DNA from: Cryoendolithus antarcticus
Taxonomy: Eukaryota > Ascomycota > Dothideomycetes > Cladosporiales > Cladosporiaceae
Direction of reading: 5' to 3'
Length of the DNA stretch: 64,000 nt
Assembly: GCA_002077065.1 (NCBI GenBank)
Contig: NAJO01000014.1
Coordinates: 310,001-374,000, forward strand
The stretch's first letter is position 1. The number at the start of each line of letters is the position of its first letter. This document shows, piece by piece, positions 45,427 to 55,342 of this stretch. The notes below the pieces were generated by a model. It saw only the letters and a program-made list of their open reading frames with translations. It was not told where the DNA came from and ran no database searches. The translations under genes were made by a program, and so were the position numbers.

Positions 45427-46132
45427 GGAGGAATGGACGAGGAAGTAGACGATGTGGAGTGAGTTTCGCACTATGTCGCAGTAGTCTGGGGCAAGCCGTC
45501 TTTTCTCAACATAGACTATATACATTGCATGCTTCACAATACTTTACACATGGAAAAGCTTTGGGCCTTCTTTGCAGTGATAGCACCGAATCTGTACTAT
45601 CATATCCGGAGCCAACTCCCGCTCCCCTCTCCACAACTATCACGCTCCACCCCTCACCATTAGACGTTCACTACACGCCTACACGGTCTACCCAATACTC
45701 GCACATCACTCCACATAGCCGTCGCCACCACCTCTGCATTGCGTAACATGACCCTCGTGTGCTTGCTCGTGGTGCGCTGAGCGTCTACATGCCTATACCT
45801 CGTTTTGTGATGGCCATGATTGGGTATAGTGGATGTCGACGCTAGGTATGGTCACTTTCCACGGACAAAACTCCTCAGAAGGCCGGTATGGACTCCTTGG
45901 AGACGGGAAGTTGAAGACGGGGTGGTAGTCCGTCGATGTTGTGGATGGCAGTTGAAGTGATAGCCGTTGCTGCTATATGACTTGAGTCGCGAGATAATTA
46001 CCCGAGCGGAGCAGCCTCCCCGGAGCGATGACCTCACGCGGCAATGCAGCAGAGTGATCGGGATGCGAGGTTATGTGTACCCTCGTATCAAGCGTCTACT
46101 CTATCGGGTATCTATATCATCTCTGAAGCAAT
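45427..46132. other. Intergenic region between convergent genes
   Basis: 3' flanks of RING gene 2 and the SGNH esterase. Nothing recognised. Confidence 0.5.
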
Positions 46133-47296
46133 CTAAACAGCCAACACTACCATGCATGCCAAAACACCAGCAAACCAGCTCCCTGCAGCGACATTACTAG
46201 CGCCAGACGCCGCCGTCGTGGGCGACGCAGACTGCGTGCTCCCACCCACAACAGCAGACCCCGTCGCCGATGCGGACACAGATGCAGGCGTGCTCGTCTC
46301 CTGCGCTTGCTGCAGCGCTGCCGAACTACTCGCCTCAGCCTCCGCGACCCTTTCCGACGAAGCCGCAGCGACAGAAGCCACCGAAGAACTCGACGCTGCG
46401 GCAGCCGAGGACGAGCTCTCTGCAGCCTGCTGTCTCTCTCCCACCTTATCGGACGTGCAAAGCTCATTCACAGCATCCACCGCCCCTTGATACCACTGCC
46501 GCGCCATAGACTGGTACCCCTCATCGGTAGGATGCGTGGCGTCTCCTGACATTTGATCCACAGGCACTGCGTCGTACATTGATACCAAGCGCACGATCTG
46601 GCCTTTGGCTTGTTGCTGCTCGACGATGGCTGGCAGGCCGGCGTTGATGCCTCTCAGACAGACGTCTTGGGCGTCTGCTGTGCTGCGGATGACCTCGCTC
46701 TGCAGGACAAGCGCGTTTGGCACCTTCGCGTGGATGGAGTCCAGCAGGTAGCCCATGCGCTTAGCTGCGCCGGTGCCGTTCTCCTTGGATACCCACCAGC
46801 AGTCGTTCGTGCCGACGTGCACGAGGACTACGTTCGGTCCGCCGTCCAGCTCGTATCCGCCTGAATGGTAGGTGTGATTGTTCAGTTCGGTGATCTTGTT
46901 CCCCTCGTAGGCTTCGTGGTGGTTCTCGGTCATGTCGCCCGAGTATTGGGTACCTATCATTGTGACATTTGTGCCGTTCTGTTGGAGTAGGTTCTGCACT
47001 CCGAGACGGAAGCCGTTGCCGTCGAAGGAGGAGTGGCCCCAGACTATGGAGGCGCCCATAGCGAGGATGCGGAGGGAGAGGCCGGAGGAGTTGGAGAAGT
47101 CATCGGTGGGAGTGGTTTCGCAGAAGTTGCTCCCGGTCTGGGCGAGTGCAGAAGGGACTGTGAGTGTGTTCAGCCAGAAGCTCAAGAAGAGGGCTTAGCT
47201 TTGGGGTCACGCGAGCATACCAGTAGCGACAGTAATACACATTGCTGCCAACGCCAGCCAGCGCCGTGGCAGCGATGCAGTAGTAAAAGATGACAT
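46133..47296 (-). CDS. Secreted, probably GPI-anchored SGNH/GDSL esterase (CE3-like)
   Basis: Exons 47296..47221 and 47157..46133 (366 aa); the 63-nt intron has a GTATGC donor and an ACACTCACAG acceptor, joining in phase 1. Splicing completes a signal peptide (RRWLALAAMCITVAT then VPSALAQ). SGNH blocks: LRILAMGASIVWGHS with the nucleophile Ser, NVVLVHVGTNDCWW (block III) and SGDATHPTDEGY with the Asp-x-x-His pair. The Ser/Ala/Thr-rich region of about 100 residues and the hydrophobic C-terminus (GSWFAGVLACMVVLAV) suggest GPI anchoring. Family members deacetylate xylan or other polysaccharides; substrate is inferred. Confidence 0.86.
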
Positions 47297-48247
47297 TCTC
47301 CCTCTCTTCACAAGATCAGTAACAGAAACTGCGAAGAACGAAGTAGATAATCAGAAGATCACCCAAAGAGAAGTCCCTCCAATCCGCGCCTCGATTAACA
47401 TGCAGCACTTGCCTATCTAGATATATCAGAATTTCCACCTGCGAGTCAGCCTCTAACCGATCAAGCAACTGCTGTCGCGTCCGGCACCTTACTCATCTTC
47501 CCCAAGCCAAACCCGGTGGAGAAAAGCACAGTGCGTAGCAAGGCAGGAGCAGACGCCATGCCGGTTGCAGGCACGCCTACCAAGATACCGCAAATTGCAT
47601 CATTGTAGCTTGATTGGGCTGGGCGTAGATCCTGCGGCCGGGGCCAAGAGTGAGACATTGAGGGAACGCGGTGCAGCTAACTGCGCAGGAATCCTGTTGC
47701 AGAGCTTGGGTAGGTATGGAAGTGGCATAGTGAGCGCGATAAGCAGGTGTAGTGGGGGTTCGATCGGCTGTAGGTGCTTAGAGTTTCGTCTGGAAAGAAC
47801 CTTGAACTGTGAATCTTCCGAGCCGAATCTTCGGGCTATTCTGGTGGTACTGCGCGCGTGAGGCTGACGGGATTTGCCAAGGACTGAGATCTGGTCGGTA
47901 AGGATGGCAATCTCTTGACGGCAAAGAGGACGCGTGGATGGCCGGATCAAGATGCCGGTGAGCTTGGCATGCAAGCGATGTCAAGAGAATGTTCGAGAGA
48001 GTCCTGAGGCATCCACGAGCATTGGACAAGGCGCTACCATCTACCTCTTTCAAGGATGTTGTCTGAATAGACTCTATGCTGTGGAAGCGTGCACAACATC
48101 GAGATAGCGATCACGGCTTCAGGGACCATGCATGGGGGTCGGTTAAAATTCGAGAGACGATCAACGGAAAAGACTGAAGAATTATATGAAATGAAGTAAT
48201 GCGTAAGTGCGATTCTAACAATGCCATCCGTATCTTTCAGCCCTCAT
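47297..48247. other. Intergenic region
   Basis: Promoter of the esterase and 3' flank of RING gene 3. About 950 nt with no supported gene or repeat. Confidence 0.45.
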
Positions 48248-49147
48248 CTAGTTCTCCCCATCTCGTCTCGTCTGCAGCGCACACTGCCTCCCAAGGTACG
48301 TGATCAACATGATCGTCATATGCCCGCAAGCTCTCCACGACGGAGGCCCAGCATACTCCAACCCAGCCTCGGTGATGTCCAGCCACCTAGCCCAGAGTAG
48401 CTCCCCTCTCGGATCTCCAAGGGTAACTCTAGCCGTGAACTCCGCTGCGGCAATGTTCACCCTCCGCCTGACCTCAGGATAAAAGTCCGTGAACTCCCCG
48501 CTCCATCGGTCCACCCGCATGGCCCTGAGCGCATCCCAGATCATCTCCACAGCGTGGTCCCAGTCCGCTCTCTCGTCGAGCGTTAGCGGGTGTAGGCCAA
48601 GCGCTAGATGATGCGATCGCAGCAGCCGCCCCATGGCGATCACGTGAGGAGTCATTCGTCCACGACGCACAGTCAAGGGACCTGCGAAGTCGTTGGAGGC
48701 CCAAGTCTCGGTCTGGTCTTCGATAATGGCAGCTTGCGCCGACTCTAGCGCGCGGCGATACAACTTATCGGATGTCTCGAGTCGGGAGTCGTGGAAGCGG
48801 TGTCTGTACCTACCATTACCCTCGGAATGCCGAATCCTGATGCGGTGGGCAGCTTGATGGACGATGGCGACGTGCTCGGCTGCTGACATAACTGCTGGTA
48901 GTTGAGCCAATTCAGCAATCGGTTGCGGGTGGAACAGCACGACGCGGCATTTAGGGCAGGTGTTGTGTTCTGGAGGACCGACGATCCATTGAGTAATGCA
49001 TTCGCGACAGAAGATGTGACCGCAGGGAAGACTTACTGGAGACGTGATGTCGAGGACGCAGATTTCGCAGTCTTCTTGAGAATTGGCTGGGCATGGGATG
49101 AGGTTGTTAGTCAGAAAGACGTCTCGAGTCGGCGCAGGGTCTGCCAT
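48248..49147 (-). CDS. RING-finger protein 3 of a local family
   Basis: A 299-residue single-exon protein (MADPAPTRDVFLTNNLIPCP). RING: CEICVLDITSPVSLPC-GH-IFCRECITQW then NTCPKCRVVLF, canonical C3HC4. The helical remainder matches RING protein 2 in order: MTPHVIAMGRLLRSHHLALGL, ERADWDHAVEMIWDALRAM and ACGHMTIMLITYLGRQ near the end. A TATA box lies about 35-42 nt before the start. A GTAAGT donor sequence sits in the SPVS codons (49031-49036, minus strand). Probable E3 ligase by family. Confidence 0.85.
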   Translation of the reverse strand: MADPAPTRDVFLTNNLIPCPANSQEDCEICVLDITSPVSLPCGHIFCRECITQWIVGPPEHNTCPKCRVVLFHPQPIAELAQLPAVMSAAEHVAIVHQAAHRIRIRHSEGNGRYRHRFHDSRLETSDKLYRRALESAQAAIIEDQTETWASNDFAGPLTVRRGRMTPHVIAMGRLLRSHHLALGLHPLTLDERADWDHAVEMIWDALRAMRVDRWSGEFTDFYPEVRRRVNIAAAEFTARVTLGDPRGELLWARWLDITEAGLEYAGPPSWRACGHMTIMLITYLGRQCALQTRRDGEN

Positions 49148-49181
49148 GGTGTGTAAGAAAGGTGCCGACGTCGATACTAAT

Positions 49182-49189
49182 ATTTATAG
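49182..49189 (-). promoter_or_regulatory. TATA box of RING gene 3
   Basis: TATAAATA on the minus strand, 35-42 nt upstream of the ATG at 49147. A clear TATA so near the start implies a short 5' UTR. Confidence 0.5.
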
Positions 49190-49236
49190 AGAGTCAGATG
49201 TTGATGCTGGCCGCAAGATTGTGCAAGTAGGTGTAG

Positions 49237-49251
49237 GACATGCCGGCTATC
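49237..49251. promoter_or_regulatory. Half-palindromic GATAGCCGG element upstream of RING gene 3
   Basis: On the minus strand it reads GATAGCCGGCATGTC, with its first base 104 nt before the ATG. The first nine bases equal those before RING genes 2 and 4. The downstream arm is degenerate. Confidence 0.5.
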
Positions 49252-49651
49252 GTCACTAAACCTGTCTCAAGTGAGTGGGAGTTACGACCGCGGCTATAAG
49301 GCGTGGACAACGCAGCAGCGGTCGATCAATTACATTGTTTCCACTGTCAGAGTTGACAAGTGTGGTTTTGTCCGCAACGCTCATTGTGTCTGATGAAGCA
49401 TTTGTTCTCCGAGACAAAGCGCCGGTAGCTCTGAGAGTGGTCTCAGCCTTCACTAGCTAATCGCAAAATGGAATCGGCCACGTGGAAGCCACACATATCA
49501 AGGTGACAGCACTATCACACCCGGAGACCGTTATCTTGAGCGAGAAAACGTGAATGACTTACCGTGCGCGATACTCAAATGCAAAGCAGACTTACCTATT
49601 CGAGGCTCCCATCATCTCCGCCCTCCCCAGAAACCCGTCCTGGTCTCACGA

Positions 49652-50194
49652 TCAGCACCCACCTCGCCGAGTTCGCCTTGCACGCCGGAGAAAGCGCTGC
49701 GCGAGCCTCGTAGCCCGCGCAGCCCTCGTCTGAGGCGGCGCAGCGACCGCAGCAACTTCTGCTCCTTGCGCAGCTGCCCTACGATCAGCATCTTCCCTCG
49801 CAAGTCTCGCAGCAACCAACACGCGATAACGGTCGTTGACCATCCGAGCAGCTCTGGCCGCAAGTGCCTCTTCTTGCCGCGCTCTCTGGAGCGCTGCCTC
49901 AGCGTCAGCCCCGGTCTGCGTGCCAGTGTTCTGCATCGCGGCTGGCATTGGCAGTCTGACGATCAGACTACGGCGGAAGAGCTCACGACGGCACATGGGG
50001 CAGGTGTTGTGCTCTGGGGGGCCGATCGACCATGCTGTGATGCATTCGCGGCAGAAGACGTGGCCGCAGGGGAGACTTACCGGGTCTGTGGCTGGATCGT
50101 CGCAGATGGGGCAGATTGGGGGTGCGGTGGTGCAGCTGACGGGGGTGAGCTCGTTGTTGAGGAAGAACTGGCAGGTGTGAAGAGGAGCTGCCAT
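49652..50194 (-). CDS. RING-finger protein 4 of a local family (short form)
   Basis: A 180-residue single-exon protein (MAAPLHTCQFFLNNELTPVS). RING: CPICDDPATDPVSLPC-GH-VFCRECITAW then NTCPMCRRELF; the second half is identical at many residues to RING protein 3, including GPPEHNTCP. After the RING it has only an Ala/Arg-rich helix (ARQEEALAARAARMVNDRY) ending in RRARRTRRGGC, and lacks the helical C-terminal domain of its paralogues. This could be truncation or divergence. A GTAAGT sequence lies in the DPVS codons (50075-50080, minus). Confidence 0.8.
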   Translation of the reverse strand: MAAPLHTCQFFLNNELTPVSCTTAPPICPICDDPATDPVSLPCGHVFCRECITAWSIGPPEHNTCPMCRRELFRRSLIVRLPMPAAMQNTGTQTGADAEAALQRARQEEALAARAARMVNDRYRVLVAARLAREDADRRAAAQGAEVAAVAAPPQTRAARATRLAQRFLRRARRTRRGGC

Positions 50195-50866
50195 GGTGAG
50201 GAGGGGAACTTGAGAAAGGACTTACCTGTTCAAGGGACCTTGTAGGGGACTTACCTGGGCGGCTTGAATGCGAGCTGAGTAGGCGTGAGATAGACCGGCT
50301 ATCGTTGACTCTGCTGCTGTGGAATTTGCGGGTGGCAGATGTGGGTAAGCGCGCAGGAACGAGCTCGAGATCTCCGAGTATGCTGTACTTGTAGAGGCCA
50401 TCCGTCTTTGTTCAGCCGCTGCATTGTCTCCATCAGTGTCTTGTCCACCAGACAGGCCTGACAAAGCAGCATTGTGTCGACCGTGGAGCCAAAGTGAATT
50501 GCTTTGTTTGACTATGCAATTCCCTGGTTGTATGGATTGAGGCTAGGCAAAGGGCTGCAGTTGGCGACTGTTGTAGGCTGGCACGCGGATGACAGAAGAA
50601 GCGGACCACTCCAGCGGTACGAGTGGTCGGCACTGTTGGTATAGACTGCACCGCTACAGCAGATTGCTTCTAACGCTGCCTAGGAAAGATGTCGGAGAAG
50701 ACCACACTCTCGCTAATAGCCTGAGTATGTATCTACATTTGCGGTGCGGCATAGGATAGCATTCTCGTCCAGGGTGAGTTGCTGAGCGGTCGGCTTCTTT
50801 TGTCACTCGCGTGGCTGGTCACATTGTAACGTTGACTCTCGCCTCTCGTAACGACTCGGCCTTGGC
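50195..50866. other. Intergenic region, possible 5' exon of RING gene 4
   Basis: Holds the GATAG...CTATC element. A minus-strand open frame at 50222-50464 ends at two successive GTAAGT donor-like sites (about 50254 and 50225), so a 5' UTR exon is possible. No protein similarity seen. Confidence 0.4.
50289..50303. promoter_or_regulatory. Inverted repeat GATAGACCGGCTATC upstream of RING gene 4
   Basis: GATAG and CTATC arms around a 5-nt centre; its gene-distal end is 109 nt before the ATG at 50194. Closely related to the palindrome before RING gene 2. Confidence 0.55.
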
Positions 50867-53800
50867 CTACGCGTCTTCAAGCTGCTTCACTACCCGCCCA
50901 TACCGCCAGTGCACATTGCTAGGGATAATCGCCAGCACTTCCTTCATTCTCTCCACATCGAAGGCCAGATCCTCCTTACTAGTGGCGTCCGCGATGTAGC
51001 TCGCGACTGTGGACTGCGCGAGAGGTCTATCACGAAGCAATTTGGCAAGGTCCGGTAAGTTGACCTGCTGATGATGCCAAATGTGCCATACGCAGAGGAT
51101 ATGGTTCGTAGCTTTGACCACGTGAGTCTGCGGGAGTTCTGCGCGCCAGGACGCTACCCAGGCGCTGGCTCTGGCGTACTCTGGTGATGCGGTGGCGACT
51201 GTAGCTTTGGTCGAAGATGTTGTGGTGGACGTAGTCTTTGTAGTGGCTGCCGTGTTGCTCGCATGGCTGTTGGCGTTTGTACTTCTGGCCCTGTCCAGCG
51301 ACAATCGATCGAGGTCTGGAAGCTCAGGGTAAGTCACCGGAGGATGTTCTGGGGCGAGCTCGTAGTACTCCAGCTCTTCTTCTGCGTCAACGAACTCCTC
51401 ATCCACAGCGTCATCGCTGTCGAGCATAGGCTTTGACGCATCGCCAGTAGCTTTCTTTAATTTCGATCCCGGTATCATAACTTTGCCATTGGCTAGGACA
51501 AGCGGCTGATGCAATTCATAGAATGCAGGTCGCGGCGGTTTCGGAGACATCGCGCGGCGCTTCGCCTCCAGTTCATGATACAGCTGGAGTCCAGCATACG
51601 CATCAGAGGCAGCGTATGTGCATTGCTGTTCGTTGAGGGCCTTCGACCAAGCACTCGTCCTTACCTCACCCTTAGCCATGGGCAGCATGAGAACGTCCTC
51701 AACCTGACTTTGCAAAGACACGAGCATTTTGTTGACTTTGCTTGGCTTATCTTCCGAGAACTTGACCACACGATAAAGGTGGCTGAGCTCGAAGACGCCT
51801 TGCATGTCAACGTCGAAACATTTCTTTAGGCGCGCGGCGTCGCCAGAGACATTGACGCCGGTCTTGGCGATGTTTGGATCCTCTAAGATGTGTCGCAGGA
51901 CAGGCGGGATGAGCACGTCTGCAGTGTCACCTTTGAACAGAGATAGGTGAAAAAGTCCGATTCGGTCTTCAGCAGCGATCTGTACCAGCGAGACACATCG
52001 CTTCACCGCTGCTTTTCCTGGATGCGCATACGGCTCCCACTCGAGATCAAAGCCAAGGACCTTGTAGTCCGCGAACTTCGTCAGTTGCTCGACAGCCTGC
52101 TCGTAGGTCTTGCAGTAGTGGACAACAGGCTGTTTGCCGTCGTCGTCCTTGTACAGTCGATACGACCAGAATGCGGCACTGGTGTTCGGTGATGCGACCA
52201 CCGCCTTCTTGAAGTCGTCCGGTGGAATTTTGTAAGTGAGCTCTATGTCGTCAGAGATGGAGGCTATGCTGTTTGACTCCGAGCCGCTGTCCGCGAAGCT
52301 GTCCGAGTCGCTCTCTGGGACAGCAGCGGACATCGCTGCAGTCTGATAGAAGCGACTCGTAGGAGTCGATCCTAGCGTCGTGGGTATCGGATCAAATTCG
52401 CCGAGCGCGCAATGTCTACTGCTTTCTGTGGTGAGTGCAGCAGCTTGTGGCAAACCGTACAGCAGACGCGACGTGATGTTTGCATAAGCGCGCGGATGCA
52501 GCCGAAGAAGAGGCCCGTGCGATATGGAGTGGTACGCTCGCGGTTGCGAAATGGACCGCTTTCTCAAGCTGCGTCCTCCACGAGGACGAAGTTTCGCACT
52601 ATCGAACTGGGACGTGACTGGGCTGTATGTTACGTGAGCCACTGTCGCAGGGTGCGGTGCGACTGGCGCGTCATCTAGTATGGAGTTCTCCGTTCCGGAA
52701 GACGGCATAGTGATCGCGGAATATCGTGCCTCATGCTCATCCAGTTGTGCTTGCAGTCGGACAGTCTCTCGTTCGTACATTCTACGCATGTTTTCAGGCG
52801 CGTTTTGCAACTTACGCGCTATACCCGCCAGATTGCCCTGCATGAGTTGCGATTTGATCGCTGCCCACTCCATCTGGAGCTGGCGCTTCGTGTCAGTTGT
52901 GAGGCCAATCTGACCCAGTTGTCGTGCCAATGAGCCCAGCGTCGTGTGTAATCCAACGGTCGACGTGTTGCCAGCAGCTCTGCTTGGTGTCGACACCTTC
53001 GTCTTAGACGAGGCACTTGCTCGCGCGAAGCCTGGCACTCGAGGGACACTTGGTGTGCCGATATCGCGTAATGTCAAGGTACTCCTAGAGTACCGTCCTC
53101 CGCCCGCCATGGCTTTCAGAGCCTCCAACTTCCGCACCTCAGCTTCGCGAAGAAGTCTATCGAGCAGACGATGTAGTTCCGCTTGACGTACGCTCGTCTG
53201 CGTAGGATCCAAGCCTTGTGCGTACGCAGCCTCTTTGCGTGCCTGTAGAGCTATCGAGTTCATGCACTCCCTGAACATCTGTCGATTCGCACCTGTCCTC
53301 CCTTTCACATCTGGGTGTTCGTCCAGATATTGTCTGTAAAGGCGGTGCGACTCTTTGATACTTTCCTCGGTCTCTTGCGTGCTCATGAACTTCTCCTGCT
53401 CCACGTACGGTGCACTCTTAACCGCCTGCAGTACGTCGTACTCGCGCTGATAGCGCAAAGCGGCGAGCATATTTCTTGACGCTTGCGTGCTTGGCTGAAT
53501 CGCGCGCAGGTCTTGCTGTATTTCATCTCTCACTGTAGCGTTGTCGGACTCTTTGGCTTGGAGAGCAAGTTTGGAGCGTTCTGCGTCGAATCCATTTCGT
53601 AAGTTGACAGCAGGCTCGCCGAGCAGAATGACGTGCATGAGCTCGACCGCGATATGCCGAGATGTCGGACCATCCGAGCGGAGGGCACGTGTCATGCTGC
53701 GTGTCAGGTGGGCGGTACCCTGGAAGTCTGAAGTAGCCTTGGAGGCCAATTCGCGAGCCGCCCCGATGTTCTTAATGCCAGTCCCCCATTTCTGCGTTAG

Positions 53801-54955
53801 CTCTGCAGCCATACCAATCAGGGCGTTCTTATACGGCGCAGCACCGGAATGCAAACGGCAAAAGTCTTGCAGATCTGCTTGAAACTTTCGAGCATGGTCG
53901 CGGCCTTTGCCAAGCAGTCTAATGATGTCGTTCGACTGGGTAAGGAATCCGAAGCGCACCTCGAGCGCCTTGTCAAATAAAGCTTGATACTCACTGTAAT
54001 CGTTGCGTACAGCGTCGCGAGTATTCCTCCCTTGAGTCTCCTGTAATGCTTCCCTCTTATGTTCTCGTTTCAGCTCTTCGATCTCGTGATCGTGTTGCGA
54101 GTTGAGCCTCCCAATAGTGTCGGAGTTCAGTTCGCGCTCTCTCCTGAGCTTGCTGTCTGTCACTGATAGACTTGCCTTTACTGATTCGAGACTTATGGAT
54201 GCCTGATCTCGTTCCCGTAGCGCTGATTCCAGTCTGCCTTGCAGCGGTCCAAGCTCCTGCGCAACTTGTCGCTCTGCTACTTGCTGGCCTCTGCGCCAAG
54301 CCTCTTCCCGATCCTTCTCTCCTTGGGTTTTCAACGTCTTGAGGGATGCCTGTAGGATCTTACAGTCCTGCTCCAGTCTGTCGAGCTCGGACTTGGCCTT
54401 CAGTTTCTCCCTTGTCTCATTCGACAACTGAGCTTGTAGAGCTGCTTTCTCCCGAATATTCTTAGCCTTCTCGGACTCAGCAGGGACCGCAGTGTCTTTC
54501 CGCTTCATATCATATCCCATTGGCGAGTCGGCAGGTTTGTAAGTCTGTGCCGGCTTTGGGGTCGGACTAGCAGTGATGGGTCCTCGGGGCAGAGGAGGCG
54601 GACGCACAGATGTGCCAGATGCGCCTGGTCTCGTCGCATAGTTTCGCTCAGCGCGGACAGCAGTCTTCCCAGTGTGGCTCTTTCCGGTCGACATCATGTG
54701 AAGCCCGAGAGTGGCTCTTCGATTCGTCTGAAAGGCCAGTCCCCTAGACTGGTCCCATCTTGCATTGATGGGCCGCTGCGACGGCCGACGTACATCATTG
54801 TGGCTCGACGCATGTCGTGACCGTTCAGGGCTCAGCCGGTGCTCTGCCTGGCGATCGTGGCCCAGACGCCTGCGCGGTATCTGCAATCCAGAGCAGGTGG
54901 CGGCGTAGCTTGTTCGTGCTGCGGCGTCAATTTGCGTGACCTGCCGACATGGCAT
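50867..54955 (-). CDS. 1362-residue ORF: coiled-coil region plus WRN-type 3'-5' exonuclease and HTH
   Basis: One uninterrupted frame. Residues of about 150-320 form a coiled coil (KAKSELDRLEQDCKILQASL). A helical part follows, with RFGFLTQSNDIIRLLGKGRD and SHRLYRQYLDEHPDVKGRTG, the latter recalling fungal mitochondrial or stalk proteins. An Arg/Ser-rich, acid-free stretch (residues about 810-850, PRAYANITSRLLYGL) resembles a targeting sequence. From MSAAVPESDSDSF (ATG at 52333) the last 488 residues carry a DnaQ-like exonuclease: GFDLEWEPYAH (Exo I), KTGVNVSGDAARLKK (Exo II) and YAASDAYAGLQLY (Exo III). A C-terminal HTH of the RecQ-associated type follows. It could be one fused protein or two genes, the second starting at the internal ATG. 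Confidence 0.75.
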   Translation of the reverse strand: MPCRQVTQIDAAARTSYAATCSGLQIPRRRLGHDRQAEHRLSPERSRHASSHNDVRRPSQRPINARWDQSRGLAFQTNRRATLGLHMMSTGKSHTGKTAVRAERNYATRPGASGTSVRPPPLPRGPITASPTPKPAQTYKPADSPMGYDMKRKDTAVPAESEKAKNIREKAALQAQLSNETREKLKAKSELDRLEQDCKILQASLKTLKTQGEKDREEAWRRGQQVAERQVAQELGPLQGRLESALRERDQASISLESVKASLSVTDSKLRRERELNSDTIGRLNSQHDHEIEELKREHKREALQETQGRNTRDAVRNDYSEYQALFDKALEVRFGFLTQSNDIIRLLGKGRDHARKFQADLQDFCRLHSGAAPYKNALIGMAAELTQKWGTGIKNIGAARELASKATSDFQGTAHLTRSMTRALRSDGPTSRHIAVELMHVILLGEPAVNLRNGFDAERSKLALQAKESDNATVRDEIQQDLRAIQPSTQASRNMLAALRYQREYDVLQAVKSAPYVEQEKFMSTQETEESIKESHRLYRQYLDEHPDVKGRTGANRQMFRECMNSIALQARKEAAYAQGLDPTQTSVRQAELHRLLDRLLREAEVRKLEALKAMAGGGRYSRSTLTLRDIGTPSVPRVPGFARASASSKTKVSTPSRAAGNTSTVGLHTTLGSLARQLGQIGLTTDTKRQLQMEWAAIKSQLMQGNLAGIARKLQNAPENMRRMYERETVRLQAQLDEHEARYSAITMPSSGTENSILDDAPVAPHPATVAHVTYSPVTSQFDSAKLRPRGGRSLRKRSISQPRAYHSISHGPLLRLHPRAYANITSRLLYGLPQAAALTTESSRHCALGEFDPIPTTLGSTPTSRFYQTAAMSAAVPESDSDSFADSGSESNSIASISDDIELTYKIPPDDFKKAVVASPNTSAAFWSYRLYKDDDGKQPVVHYCKTYEQAVEQLTKFADYKVLGFDLEWEPYAHPGKAAVKRCVSLVQIAAEDRIGLFHLSLFKGDTADVLIPPVLRHILEDPNIAKTGVNVSGDAARLKKCFDVDMQGVFELSHLYRVVKFSEDKPSKVNKMLVSLQSQVEDVLMLPMAKGEVRTSAWSKALNEQQCTYAASDAYAGLQLYHELEAKRRAMSPKPPRPAFYELHQPLVLANGKVMIPGSKLKKATGDASKPMLDSDDAVDEEFVDAEEELEYYELAPEHPPVTYPELPDLDRLSLDRARSTNANSHASNTAATTKTTSTTTSSTKATVATASPEYARASAWVASWRAELPQTHVVKATNHILCVWHIWHHQQVNLPDLAKLLRDRPLAQSTVASYIADATSKEDLAFDVERMKEVLAIIPSNVHWRYGRVVKQLEDA

Positions 54956-55342
54956 TCCCTACTGCTTGACCTGTACTGCAGGACGAAGAGATAACCCAAA
55001 CCCCTGCAATGCTATGATGAACCTCAAGGTGGGTGTATCGTATCGGCATGACGTACGACTGGCACGATGGAGTAGCTCAATGAACGTGCATCCATGTGGA
55101 TGTTATATACGGTGGATTGATTGTAGATATCCTGAGTTACGGTACAAATTAGACCGTTTATTCATGAGGAAGTCTGCTTTGGAAGCCAAGCTTCTAACTA
55201 GCCGACGCGCTAGTCCAGCTTAGTCAAGCAAACTACTGTCACCACTCTAGGTTCACCACAGTGAGAATTGACGCTACGCACCTAGTACTCCGAACAGCTG
55301 ATCAATTTGACAACGACGACATCCCCTCGATCATCACCCACC
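54956..55342. other. Divergent intergenic region
   Basis: Between the exonuclease ORF and LSM5. A 95-codon plus-strand frame here lacks coding character. Confidence 0.5.

Larger units (their letters stand above)
49148..49651. other. Intergenic region
   Basis: Promoter of RING gene 3 (TATA and GATAGCCGG listed separately) and 3' flank of RING gene 4. No additional gene. Confidence 0.5.

Noticed and set aside
54936..55223. 95-codon plus-strand ORF with several Cys residues
   Set aside because: Non-ATG start, overlaps the start of the exonuclease ORF, no recognisable motif or splice extension.
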